Positions 25,328-33,578 of a stretch of 64,000 bases of DNA are shown one piece after another. The position numbers were made by a program, and so were the translations under genes. Origin of the DNA: CALZBJ01 sp945619025 (GTDB taxonomy: Bacteria > Pseudomonadota > Gammaproteobacteria > Cardiobacteriales > Wohlfahrtiimonadaceae). The notes beneath the pieces were generated by a model. That model saw only the letters and a list, made by a program, of their open reading frames with translations. It did no database searches and had not been told where the DNA came from. Numbering within the stretch: the first letter of the stretch is position 1; every line of letters begins with the position of its first letter. The stretch is from positions 19,491 to 83,490 of the forward strand of contig CALZBJ010000007.1 of the NCBI GenBank assembly GCA_945619025.1. The letters run 5' to 3'.

Positions 25328-25681
25328 ATGAGCCTCTTTTTTAATCAATTAGCCGAACGCGCCATCGCGAAAGCGCAGCAACAAGGCGAGCTCGATAATC
25401 TGCCAAATCAAGGGAAGTCACTCGATCTTGATGATGATTATGCGCGCACGCCTGAGACGCTCCGTATGGGGTATAAAATTCTTAAAAATAGTGGTTTTTT
25501 ACCGCCCGAACTTGAGGCGCGCCAAGAGGCGGTTACCCTTGCGAAACTAATCGCATCCACCGATGATCGCGATGAGATGACGCTCAATGCACTCGACCGT
25601 AAACTGAAACGGCTACTGCAAAAAATGGAAGTCACCGGTTTTGATACCCGCTTTATCGAAGAGTATCTGCGTCATAGATGA
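25328..25681 (+). CDS. DUF1992 (DnaJC28-type) small protein
   Basis: This 117-residue helical protein has the family features: AERAIAKAQQQGELDNLPNQGK near the N-terminus, written as a short amphipathic stretch then LPNQGKSL, and later GFLPPELEARQE. The family (DUF1992, also found in the DnaJ homolog DNAJC28) is conserved in bacteria and has no established role. The gene lies 9 bases after the pentapeptide-repeat gene, so the two are probably one transcription unit, and it ends at a terminator shared with the convergent tRNA gene. Confidence 0.85.
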   Translation: MSLFFNQLAERAIAKAQQQGELDNLPNQGKSLDLDDDYARTPETLRMGYKILKNSGFLPPELEARQEAVTLAKLIASTDDRDEMTLNALDRKLKRLLQKMEVTGFDTRFIEEYLRHR

Positions 25682-25714
25682 ATAGATCATACAAATAAAT
25701 CACAAGTTTCACGC

Positions 25715-25752
25715 AAGAAAAAAGCCTAAGAACATATATTCTTAGGCTTTCT
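25715..25752. terminator. Bidirectional terminator between the DUF1992 gene and tRNA-Asn
   Basis: A perfect 12-base stem (AAAGCCTAAGAA with TTCTTAGGCTTT) has a better T run on the minus strand (six T), where it would end the tRNA transcript, and a short T-rich tail on the plus strand. Confidence 0.85.
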
Positions 25753-25758
25753 CGTGTC

Positions 25759-25835
25759 TGGCTCCTCGACCTGGGCTCGAACCAGGGACCCCTTGATTAA
25801 CAGTCAAGTGCTACTACCAACTGAGCTATCGAGGA
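25759..25835 (-). tRNA. tRNA-Asn (GTT)
   Basis: Read on the minus strand the gene folds as a cloverleaf. The acceptor stem is TCCTCGA/TCGAGGA with discriminator G and an encoded CCA. The anticodon stem is CTTGA/TCAAG around CTGTTAA (anticodon GTT, asparagine). The T arm contains GGTTCGAGCCC. The D arm (GCTC with TAGC, GTTGGTAG loop) has one weak pair, as in some relatives. It has its own promoter and terminator. Confidence 0.97.
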
Positions 25836-25848
25836 CTAGAGATTAGGT

Positions 25849-25876
25849 ATTATAGAGATTTTTCCGTTTCCGTCAA
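25849..25876 (-). promoter_or_regulatory. Promoter of tRNA-Asn
   Basis: On the minus strand TTGACG (25876-25871) and TATAAT (25854-25849) are 16 bases apart, 14 bases before the mature tRNA. This is close to the sigma-70 consensus. Confidence 0.75.
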
Positions 25877-26023
25877 ATAAAGTTTTGCGTTTGGGCAATA
25901 ATTCCTCAAAGAAAGTCTTTTTGCTGGGTTAAATCAAACTTTCGAGCATAATAACCCCTTAATATATCTCATAATGTATGATCAAAAAACCATTAAACCC
26001 AACGAAAGAACATCTAAAACAAT

Positions 26024-26566
26024 ATGATACGAACCTTTATAATTAGCCTCACCTCGCTGATTGCGATCACCGCCTTTCTCCTTTATCTCTTTGTGATCGA
26101 TACTCGCGATCCGGAAAAGGTATTTATACGCAATTTTACCGTACAGGTGAATGCCGATAACATGCACTGCCGCCTCAAATTTGACGATCAATATACCCTG
26201 CTTAGCACAGAAAATTATTCTCAATATCCACGCATGCTCTCCATGGGACATGCCATCCAGCCGAACGACCTCTATGTTTTTTCCCACGGCGATCATACCA
26301 TTTCAATGGATGCATGGCTGCTTGCGGATCTCACTGAGATCGATGATACGGCGCACTGCAAAATGACGCTATCGGGAACGGTTTCAAATCTCAACGAGAC
26401 GCTATTTGAAGGGGAAGCAATCCTTATCGCAATGGTCGATAAAAATCATCAGGTCATCATTCGAAGCTCGAGCGATCACTATGATAAAACGATTCATGAA
26501 GATGAGTATAAGCGCCCGACAAAGATCTCCATCCAACAAGCTTTCCCCACCATTACCTATTTCTAA
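26024..26566 (+). CDS. Unrecognised single-pass membrane or secreted protein
   Basis: I do not recognise this 180-residue protein. Residues 4-25 form one hydrophobic segment (signal anchor or uncleaved signal). The remainder is polar, beta-rich in appearance, with two cysteines (in NADNMHCRLKF and TAHCKMTL) that could form a disulfide outside the membrane. The next gene, a polytopic membrane protein, begins 24 bases later at its chosen ATG, so the two may work together. The ribosome-binding site is weak. It is a plausible gene by length and codon use, with no homology assigned. Confidence 0.6.
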   Translation: MIRTFIISLTSLIAITAFLLYLFVIDTRDPEKVFIRNFTVQVNADNMHCRLKFDDQYTLLSTENYSQYPRMLSMGHAIQPNDLYVFSHGDHTISMDAWLLADLTEIDDTAHCKMTLSGTVSNLNETLFEGEAILIAMVDKNHQVIIRSSSDHYDKTIHEDEYKRPTKISIQQAFPTITYF

Positions 26567-26590
26567 TTATTGATTGCAAACGAGACTCTC

Positions 26591-27403
26591 ATGACCGATT
26601 TAACCGCCACCGTCGCAACTGAAAACAGCCCGCACGATAAAACTCAATCCCCCAAAGCTCGCGTCTTAGTGATGATCACACTCTTATCAGCGCTTGCCTA
26701 TTATATTGGGCTGCACGCCTTTGAGGTTTCAGCCCCTCGAATTTTGCCCATTGCTCCGAGCGGGCTTCACACCATTACAAGCTGTGGATTAGCACTTGCC
26801 GCGATTATGGCACTCTTTAATTTCAGCACGCCCAATCATTCAGGTAAAATCACGCGCCCCCTATTTCTCATCGGCATTGGAATCTTAGGCATTTTAACCA
26901 TTGTACTTGCGATCTATCTCGATCGGACGCTCTCAAGGCTCGTCTATAGCAATGATCCAGATAAAGAGAAAGCCGTTATCTATACGCTGATGCTGGCCTC
27001 CTATGTTTGGATCGCGCTTTTCTCGTCGGTTTTCCTAAATGCGCTTCGCATTCCCGCCTCAAGAGCCTATAGCGCTGCTCTACTCATTGCCCCATTTTTA
27101 AGTGTGACGATTTTCCTTCTCCTTAATACCGCAACAATGCTCTCATTTAATCTTCTATCAGTTCGCATTTATGGCAGCTGGCCACTCTGGGCAAATTGCC
27201 TCTATTTAGGCCTCGCCTTCTTTTTAAGCGCCCACATTATCTATTTTATCTTCCTTAAATTTCCCGGAAAAGGCGTGTTTATTCTCGTTTCCATCATTAG
27301 CCTTATCGGCGCTACCCTCCTCTTTGCGCACCTTTATGAAAAACGAATGGTGATGCACTACCTCCTTGAGCTCTACTATAATTATCCCGCCATTATCAAA
27401 TAA
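26591..27403 (+). CDS. Unrecognised polytopic membrane protein
   Basis: This 270-residue protein has about seven hydrophobic segments and a polar N-terminal tail of about 25 residues. No family motif was recognised. The ATG at 26591 is taken; an in-frame TTG at 26570 would add seven residues. The gene follows the single-pass protein closely, which suggests a two-gene unit. A final short cytoplasmic or external tail (YEKRMVMHYLLELYYNYP) closes the protein. Confidence 0.6.
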   Translation: MTDLTATVATENSPHDKTQSPKARVLVMITLLSALAYYIGLHAFEVSAPRILPIAPSGLHTITSCGLALAAIMALFNFSTPNHSGKITRPLFLIGIGILGILTIVLAIYLDRTLSRLVYSNDPDKEKAVIYTLMLASYVWIALFSSVFLNALRIPASRAYSAALLIAPFLSVTIFLLLNTATMLSFNLLSVRIYGSWPLWANCLYLGLAFFLSAHIIYFIFLKFPGKGVFILVSIISLIGATLLFAHLYEKRMVMHYLLELYYNYPAIIK

Positions 27404-27554
27404 ACGATCTTCGACAGAGGGTTGATATTTCATCTAGATAGGCAAGCGGCATTTCCCGTGATATGCTTAGATTCTGTGCGCAAAAACGTGCACGCATAAT
27501 AATAAACGCGCGCCTCGACGCGCCTTAAATGACTCATTAATAACCGCTATTGCC

Positions 27555-28745
27555 ATGAAATATCAACGTCCTGCTGTCTATATATTACTGATGCTCGGCT
27601 CGGCCCATCTGTTGAATGACCTGATTCAATCGATGTTGACCGCGACCTATCCACTGCTTGAAAATAAATTTGCACTCACTTTTGCCCAAATTGGAACGAT
27701 TAGCCTTGTCTATCAGCTTACCGCGTCCATTTTGCAACCGGGGATTGGCCATTTTACCGATAAACGGCCAATGCCCTATCTGCTACCCTTTGGAATGATG
27801 TCAACAGTATTTGGCATCTCGATGCTCTCGATGACAGAAAGTTATTCGATGATTTTAATCTCAGCGGCGTTTATGGGCGTTGGCTCTTCCATCTTCCACC
27901 CAGAAGCTTCACGCCTTGCACGATATGCCTCAGGCGGACGCTATGGCCTTGCTCAATCGATTTTCCAAGTGGGCGGTAATTTAGGGTCCGCGTTTGGCCC
28001 GCTTCTTGCGAGTTTAATCATTGTGCGCCACGCTAAGCAGGAAAATATCCTCTATTTTACGATTTTTGGTGCGATCGCCATTCTGCTTCTCTTTAAAATA
28101 AGTCACTGGAGCGCTTCTCTTAATCGAGAAAATGGTGCGGCTCGCAAAACCTTTACTCCGCCGCCACTCCCCTTTGGGCGCAAAAAAACCTTTCTGGCCC
28201 TCGGGATTTTGGGCATGCTGATCTTCTCTAAATATTTCTATATGGCGAGCATGAGTAACTACTACAGCTTTTATCTGATTGAAAAGTTTGAGCTATCGCG
28301 CTCACATGCGGTCAATCTCCTCTTCGTCTTTTTAGCGGCTGTGGCAGTAGGAACGGTGGTTGGTGGCCCTGTAGGCGATAAAATTGGCCGACGTTATGTG
28401 ATCTGGTTCTCAATCCTCGGCGTCGCCCCGTTTACGCTGATTCTTCCTCATGTAGGTTATTACGGCACCATTTTACTCACCATTATTATCGGGCTTGTGA
28501 TCGCCTCTGCCTTTTCGGCAATTGTTGTCTACGCGCAAGAACTCGTCCCCGGACGCACCGGAATGATCGCGGGGCTCTTCTTTGGCTTTATGTTCGGAAT
28601 GAGCGGTATTGCCGCCGCCCTTTTAGGACTCATGGCAGACAAAACAAGCCTCCAATCGGTCTTCATTTTCTGCTCATTCTTACCCCTTTTAGGCATGCTC
28701 ACCCTCTTTTTGCCTAAAATTGAGTCAATCGATTCGGGCCATTAA
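27555..28745 (+). CDS. MFS exporter of the fosmidomycin-resistance (Fsr) type
   Basis: This 396-residue MFS protein with 12 membrane segments resembles E. coli Fsr. It begins with SAHLLNDLIQSML, has the cytoplasmic loop GHFTDKRPMP, and shows the second-segment GSSIFHPEASRLARYASGGRYGLAQSIF region as SSIFHPEASR then GRYGLAQS, plus GGPVGDKIGRR in the second half. Fsr exports fosmidomycin and possibly other compounds. The natural substrate here is unknown. It has its own terminator, and no regulator is next to it. Confidence 0.85.
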   Translation: MKYQRPAVYILLMLGSAHLLNDLIQSMLTATYPLLENKFALTFAQIGTISLVYQLTASILQPGIGHFTDKRPMPYLLPFGMMSTVFGISMLSMTESYSMILISAAFMGVGSSIFHPEASRLARYASGGRYGLAQSIFQVGGNLGSAFGPLLASLIIVRHAKQENILYFTIFGAIAILLLFKISHWSASLNRENGAARKTFTPPPLPFGRKKTFLALGILGMLIFSKYFYMASMSNYYSFYLIEKFELSRSHAVNLLFVFLAAVAVGTVVGGPVGDKIGRRYVIWFSILGVAPFTLILPHVGYYGTILLTIIIGLVIASAFSAIVVYAQELVPGRTGMIAGLFFGFMFGMSGIAAALLGLMADKTSLQSVFIFCSFLPLLGMLTLFLPKIESIDSGH

Positions 28746-28817
28746 TTTTACTCAAGCGCTATTTAAGATTATTTCGTTTAATTATCCCGCCGAAAAGTGA
28801 ATAAAAAACTTTTTGAG

Positions 28818-28846
28818 ATCCCCCATAAGAATGGGGGATTTTTCAT
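28818..28846 (+). terminator. Intrinsic terminator of the fsr-type gene
   Basis: A perfect 9-base stem (ATCCCCCAT with ATGGGGGAT) with an AAGA loop is followed by a T-rich tail. Confidence 0.85.
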
Positions 28847-28987
28847 TTTACCGTATTATAAAATGTATCCTCTTTTTCCGATTTACCGTCCCTTTTTTAT
28901 CTCTATTTTTATGCTCGTTTTTGTGCTCATTTTAAGGAGAATTGAGCATAAATGCGCCCTATAAAACGAAAAATCCACCCCAAAAAT

Positions 28988-29016
28988 TTGACAGATCCGA
29001 AAATACAGGTTAGGGT
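28988..29016 (+). promoter_or_regulatory. Promoter candidate of the betaine importer operon
   Basis: A perfect TTGACA (28988-28993), a 17-base spacer and TAGGGT (29011-29016) make a strong -35 with a weak -10. A strong -35 and poor -10 would fit a regulated promoter (inference). Confidence 0.55.
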
Positions 29017-29317
29017 GGTATACGTTTTTTCATTGCGTAAAAAACAGACTCAAAATTAATTGAAAATAAAGAGAAATTTAGAGCTTTAAGTTTGAGAGAT
29101 CAACCCGAGACATAGCGCATTTTTAGCGTCTTCTTAGTCAGTTTTTGCTTTGTACAGCAAATTGTCTCGATGTAAATATGGATTTTTTGAGCCACCCTTC
29201 GGCTCGTTGATCGGAAGCTCGTTAGATAAAGTTGATCTGGCATGGCGTTTTTGTGTTTTTACATGTTAGTTGCCAGCCCATTTATGGATCAGCTCAAAAA
29301 GGATAATTATACAGATT

Positions 29318-30553
29318 ATGAGTAAATTAGAAGTCAAAGATTTGTCCCTTATTTATGGCTCAAATCGAAGACAGGCGATGAAGATGCTTGAAAAAGGAGC
29401 ATCGAAAGACGAAATTCTGCAAAAGACACGCAGTGTTGTTGCAGTAAACCATGCAAATTTCAGCATTAATGATGGCGAGATCTTTGTGATCATGGGGCTT
29501 TCCGGAAGTGGAAAATCCTCCCTATTGCGCTGTTTAAATATGCTTAATATCCCAACTGCGGGCGAAATCCTAGTGGATGGTGAGGATATCACCAAGCTCG
29601 ATAAAAAGGGACTTTTAGAGGTTCGTCGCCAAAAAATTGGAATGGTCTTCCAGCATTTTGCCCTTCTGCCCCACAAGACGATTTTAGATAACGTGGCCTT
29701 TGGGCTTGAGATTCAAAATCTACCGCTTAAAGAGCGCCATGAGAAAGCCCGTGAAGTGCTTGATATGGTCGGCCTTAGCGAGTATGCAGACTCCTACCCC
29801 AGCCAATTAAGTGGCGGGATGCAGCAGCGCGTTGGGATTGCTCGCGCAATCGCAAACGACTCTGAAATCTTACTGATGGACGAGGCATTTAGTGCACTTG
29901 ACCCGTTAATCCGCTCACAAATGCAAGATGAGCTGATTGAAATTCAACAAAAATTGAAGAAAACCATAGTCTTTATTACGCACGACTTAGATGAAGCGTT
30001 AAAGCTTGGTGACACCATCGCGATTATGAAAGATGGTGTAATTGTTCAGCAAGATACCTCGGAAAATATCCTCCTAAATCCTGCGAATGATTATGTAAAA
30101 TCCTTTATCGATGAGGTGGATTCCACTAAGGTGATTACCGCTGCGGGGCTGATGAAACCCTTCAAACAGCGAATTCGCCTTGATAAAGATGGCCCTGCGA
30201 ACGCGGTGCGCCAGATGGAACGCTTTAACCATCACTTTTTACCGATGGTCGATAATATGAACCGCTTCCAAGGTTATATTCGCCTTAAAGATGCGCGCCG
30301 ATTATTAGAGGAAGGAAAACGCGATTTAACGCCGGTTCTTCTTAATATCCCACACGTGTCAAGTGATACGCCACTTTCGGAAACCTTACCGCTCTTTGCG
30401 CACCATACCTACCCCATCGCCGTGCTTGATGAACGCGATCGCCCTGTGGGCTACCTTCGCTATATCAGCGTGGTTGAGATGATGGCTGGCAGTGACGATC
30501 AAACCGTGATCGACGCGAAGCTATTTGGTAAATCGTTGGAGAAAGGAGCGTAA
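29318..30553 (+). CDS. proV: Glycine betaine/proline-type ABC importer ATPase (ProV/OpuAA)
   Basis: The product is a 411-residue ATPase. The N-terminal region (YGSNRRQAMKMLEKG) is typical of ProV/OpuAA. Walker A is GLSGSGKSS (about 59-67), the ABC signature is QLSGGMQQRVGIARA, Walker B is EILLMDEAFSALDP, and the switch histidine is in FITHDLDEA. The C-terminal ~130 residues form a CBS-domain pair, which in OpuA senses ionic strength or cyclic-di-AMP. It energises uptake of betaine-type osmolytes. The start at 29318 fits the family better than the in-frame start at 29270. AAAAAGGA lies 13-16 bases upstream, rather far. It is followed at once by the permease gene. Confidence 0.92.
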   Translation: MSKLEVKDLSLIYGSNRRQAMKMLEKGASKDEILQKTRSVVAVNHANFSINDGEIFVIMGLSGSGKSSLLRCLNMLNIPTAGEILVDGEDITKLDKKGLLEVRRQKIGMVFQHFALLPHKTILDNVAFGLEIQNLPLKERHEKAREVLDMVGLSEYADSYPSQLSGGMQQRVGIARAIANDSEILLMDEAFSALDPLIRSQMQDELIEIQQKLKKTIVFITHDLDEALKLGDTIAIMKDGVIVQQDTSENILLNPANDYVKSFIDEVDSTKVITAAGLMKPFKQRIRLDKDGPANAVRQMERFNHHFLPMVDNMNRFQGYIRLKDARRLLEEGKRDLTPVLLNIPHVSSDTPLSETLPLFAHHTYPIAVLDERDRPVGYLRYISVVEMMAGSDDQTVIDAKLFGKSLEKGA

Positions 30554-30556
30554 TCC

Positions 30557-31438
30557 ATGACTATTCAATTAGGTAAATATGTCGAACAATTTGTCGACTG
30601 GTTATCGCAAGTGGGTCGCCCATTTTTTGACCAGATCGCCATTATGATCGGCAACTCGATTCATTTTTTCGAATCATTTTTAAGTAAAATTCATCCGATT
30701 TTATTCGCGGTGATCATTGCTCTACTCGCATTTTTCGCGATTACAAAGAGCTTTACCAATATTAAAATCACCCGCAATAATGCCAAAGAACGTTTGGGGC
30801 TCCCGCTCTTTATCTTCTTGGGGTTAATGCTCGTCAACGGTATGGGTTTTTGGAGCCACCTCATCAGTACGCTGGTACTTGTTTTAGTCTCGACCATCAT
30901 TATCTTAATGATCGGGATTCCCCTTGGAATCTGGTGTGCTCGTAATAAACGCGTTGAAGCGATTGTGCGCCCCCTGCTGGACTTTATGCAGACGATGCCG
31001 GCGTTCGTATACCTCATTCCTGCGATCCTCTTCTTCTCCGTTGGGGATGTACCTGGGGTAATTGCAACGGTGATCTTCTCGCTTCCGCCTGCAGTTCGTA
31101 TGACCTCGCTCGGGATTAATGAAGTGCCAAAAGAGATTGTGGAAGCCTCGGTCGCGTTCGGTTGTACCGGTCGCCAAACCCTCTTTAAAGTGCAAATTCC
31201 GCTTGCGATGCCAACGATTTTAGCTGGCGTTAACCAAACCATTATGCTCGCCCTCTCAATGGTGGTGATCTGTTCGATGGTAGGCGCTGGCGGTCTTGGT
31301 GAGAGCGTTTACCAAGGGATTCAGCAAGCCGATATGGCACTTGGATTTGAAGCCGGTCTTTCGATTGTGATCCTTGCGATTATCTTAGACCGCATTACCC
31401 AAGCCATTGGTAAAAACGGCAATCAAATCGCGGAATAA
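30557..31438 (+). CDS. proW: Glycine betaine/proline-type ABC importer permease (ProW/OpuAB)
   Basis: The product is a 293-residue permease with about seven membrane segments. It carries the typical PLLDFMQTMPAFVYLIPA stretch and the coupling-helix region EVPKEIVEASVAFGCTGRQTLFKVQIPLAMPT, of which EASVAFG...QIPLA is the EAA motif contacting the ATPase. It starts three bases after the ATPase gene stop, with GGAG upstream, so the two are co-translated. The binding-protein genes follow after a 226-base gap that holds a large RNA hairpin. Confidence 0.93.
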   Translation: MTIQLGKYVEQFVDWLSQVGRPFFDQIAIMIGNSIHFFESFLSKIHPILFAVIIALLAFFAITKSFTNIKITRNNAKERLGLPLFIFLGLMLVNGMGFWSHLISTLVLVLVSTIIILMIGIPLGIWCARNKRVEAIVRPLLDFMQTMPAFVYLIPAILFFSVGDVPGVIATVIFSLPPAVRMTSLGINEVPKEIVEASVAFGCTGRQTLFKVQIPLAMPTILAGVNQTIMLALSMVVICSMVGAGGLGESVYQGIQQADMALGFEAGLSIVILAIILDRITQAIGKNGNQIAE

Positions 31439-31501
31439 TACGCAGACACAAGCTGACAATGCGTCGCAATTAATCAAAATTAATCGAAGTTAATTATTAG
31501 T

Positions 31502-31558
31502 GAGCCTTTGACGATCTAAAAATGGATCGACCCTTTAGGAGTGATTCCTCAAAGGCTC
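31502..31558 (+). repeat. Branched hairpin between permease and first binding-protein gene
   Basis: GAGCCTTTGA (31502-31511) pairs with TCAAAGGCTC (31549-31558). Inside lie CGATC/GATCG and AGGA/TCCT hairpins, making a three-way junction. There is no T run after it, so it is not a standard terminator. It may protect or process the transcript. Confidence 0.6.
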
Positions 31559-31664
31559 TCGCTTCGCACCTGAAGCCTCGTAAATTGCGCACTTTATCAT
31601 CAAATTTAGCAGTTTTATTGTGACATTTTAGATATTAATTTAATTCAATAGAAAGGAATATTTA

Positions 31665-32528
31665 ATGAAGAAACTTTTATCCATGGCGGTACTCGGTCTT
31701 GGTCTACTCGTTGCAGGTTGTAGCGACACCACGCAAGGGACAGACGGGAAAGAATCCGTGTCGATCCTCTACCCAAGCTGGGCGGAAGGCGTTGCGATGA
31801 CTCACTTTGCTGACGTTGTTTTAACCGCGCACGATGTGGATGTTACCACCACTTTAATCGAGCCCGGCCCGCTCTATGCTTCACTTGCAAAAGGCGATGC
31901 CGACCTCTATTTAGACGCATGGTTACCGAACACTCACTTTGATTATTGGGAACGCTTTGGTAAAGATCTCGATAAATTAAGCGTCGTATTTGATGATGCG
32001 AGTACCGGTTTAGTGGTGCCCGATTATGTTGAGATCGATTCAATCGATGAACTTAACGACAATGTTGAGATGTTTGGCGGAAAAATCTACGGCATCGGTT
32101 CAGGTGCGGGAATTCACACCAACACCATTAAAGCGATCGATGTTTATGGGTTAGATTATGAGCAAATCACCTCAAGTGAGAGCTCAATGATGGCCGAACT
32201 TCGCCGCGCGATTAACGCAAAAGAGCCGGTAATCGTAACCGGTTGGAAACCTCATTACAAATGGGATCTCTATGACCTTAAAATGTTAGAAGACCCAAAA
32301 TCAGTCTATGAAATTGACGAAATTAACATTCTTGCACGTAAAGGCTTTAAAGAAGATAAACCGGCGCTTGCAGTATTTTTCCAAAACTTCGAACTTGATT
32401 CAGACAAACTCCATGAGCTGATGGGAATGGTGCGCAAAGCAGACCAAGAATCAAACGATCCGAAAAAAGGTGCAGCAGAATTTTATGAGAAATATAAAAC
32501 AACCATCGATGGCTGGTTTAACTCATAA
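31665..32528 (+). CDS. proX: Betaine-type substrate-binding lipoprotein, paralogue 1
   Basis: The product is a 287-residue OpuAC/ProX-type binding protein. The lipobox LVAGC puts the lipidated cysteine at residue 19. It keeps the three regions that form the betaine cage in OpuAC: a tryptophan in YPSWAEGVAMT (W39), one in LDAWLPNTH, and GWKPHYKW. A lipoprotein would sit in the periplasm anchored to a membrane, instead of the free ProX of E. coli. It is the first of three tandem paralogues and the one with the full set of aromatic positions. AAAGGAA precedes the ATG. A terminator follows it. Confidence 0.9.
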   Translation: MKKLLSMAVLGLGLLVAGCSDTTQGTDGKESVSILYPSWAEGVAMTHFADVVLTAHDVDVTTTLIEPGPLYASLAKGDADLYLDAWLPNTHFDYWERFGKDLDKLSVVFDDASTGLVVPDYVEIDSIDELNDNVEMFGGKIYGIGSGAGIHTNTIKAIDVYGLDYEQITSSESSMMAELRRAINAKEPVIVTGWKPHYKWDLYDLKMLEDPKSVYEIDEINILARKGFKEDKPALAVFFQNFELDSDKLHELMGMVRKADQESNDPKKGAAEFYEKYKTTIDGWFNS

Positions 32529-32595
32529 TTTCCCCCGCAACACTCATGAATAAAGCATGAGGCTTAGGCGGTTAATCCGCCGCAGAGACGTATTT

Positions 32596-32625
32596 AAGGC
32601 CATCGTGATGATGGCCTTTTTTTTG
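32596..32625 (+). terminator. Intrinsic terminator between binding-protein genes 1 and 2
   Basis: A perfect 9-base stem (AAGGCCATC with GATGGCCTT) with a GTGAT loop is followed by eight T. A second hairpin, GGCGG-TTAAT-CCGCC, lies just before it. Only about 31 bases separate its T run from the next start codon. Confidence 0.85.
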
Positions 32626-32655
32626 AATTTAAATTTTCCAACCATAGGTGATGTT

Positions 32656-33516
32656 ATGAAAAAGTTAATCTCTCTTATGATGCTCTCCTTCTTAGTCTTG
32701 ATGGGATGCAGTGACACCACACAAGAGCCTCACGGCAATGATAAAGCACTTCATCTTGTCTACCCTGATGGCGTTGAGGCGATTGCGATTTCAACCTTAA
32801 GCAAAATCTTGCTTGAAGAGCACGGTTATGGCCCGGTTGAAACGACTTATTTAGAGGTCGGGCTGCTTTGGGCGGCGCTCTCAAAGGGCGATGTGGATCT
32901 CTATATGGACGCGTGGCTCCCCTTCACTCAAGAGAGTTATTGGGATAGATATGGCGCGAAACTGGAGGCGATTGGCGTTCTTTTCGATCATGGCACCACC
33001 GGGTTTGTCGTTCCAAGTTATACGCCGATCAATTCCATTCTTGAGCTAAACGATAATGTTGATCTCTTTGATGGGAAAATCTATGGCCTTGGCGCCGGTT
33101 CTGGCACCAACAAAAAGACCAACGAACTAATTGAAATCTATGGGCTTAATTACACCCAGCTCAACACTTCAGAAAGCGCAATGATGGCAGAACTTCGCCG
33201 TGCAATTAATAGTGGTGAACATGTGATTATTACCGGCTGGACACCCCACTACAAATGGAATAAGTACGATCTAAAAATGCTCGATGATCCGAAAAAAGTT
33301 TTCCCCATTGATCGAATTGAAATTATCGGACGGAACGGCTTTTCAAACGATCATCCGGCGCTTGCTAAGATTTTACCCAACTTTAAACTCTCCATCGATG
33401 AGCTCAATGAACTGATCGATATTATTCACGAAGAAACGACCAAAGACCCCAATTACAGTGGCGCGATGAAGTTTTATAAAAAGCATCAAGAGAAACTCGA
33501 TGCGATCTTTATTTAA
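32656..33516 (+). CDS. Betaine-type substrate-binding lipoprotein, paralogue 2
   Basis: The product is a 286-residue OpuAC-type lipoprotein (LVLMGC, cysteine 18). It keeps DAWLP and GWTPHYKW, but the first aromatic position reads YPDGVEAIAIS, so the tryptophan seen in paralogue 1 is glycine (G39). The start at 32656 is used because AGGTG lies just upstream and the lipoprotein signal begins there; the frame is open further upstream. It lies behind a terminator with almost no room for its own promoter, so expression may depend on read-through. It may bind a different osmolyte or amine (inference). Confidence 0.85.
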   Translation: MKKLISLMMLSFLVLMGCSDTTQEPHGNDKALHLVYPDGVEAIAISTLSKILLEEHGYGPVETTYLEVGLLWAALSKGDVDLYMDAWLPFTQESYWDRYGAKLEAIGVLFDHGTTGFVVPSYTPINSILELNDNVDLFDGKIYGLGAGSGTNKKTNELIEIYGLNYTQLNTSESAMMAELRRAINSGEHVIITGWTPHYKWNKYDLKMLDDPKKVFPIDRIEIIGRNGFSNDHPALAKILPNFKLSIDELNELIDIIHEETTKDPNYSGAMKFYKKHQEKLDAIFI

Positions 33517-33578
33517 CTGACCCATCACGATACATCACTCCACAACAATAATAACCCCCTATCACCAAAGGATATTTT

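Larger units (their letters stand above)
28746..29317. other. Intergenic region and long leader before the betaine importer operon
   Basis: The fsr terminator (28818-28846) is at the left. A promoter candidate at 28988-29016 would give a leader of about 295 bases before the ATPase gene. The leader contains GAGCC/GGCTC (near 29190-29206) and other short hairpins, but no open frame with a ribosome-binding site and no recognised riboswitch. Confidence 0.5.
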
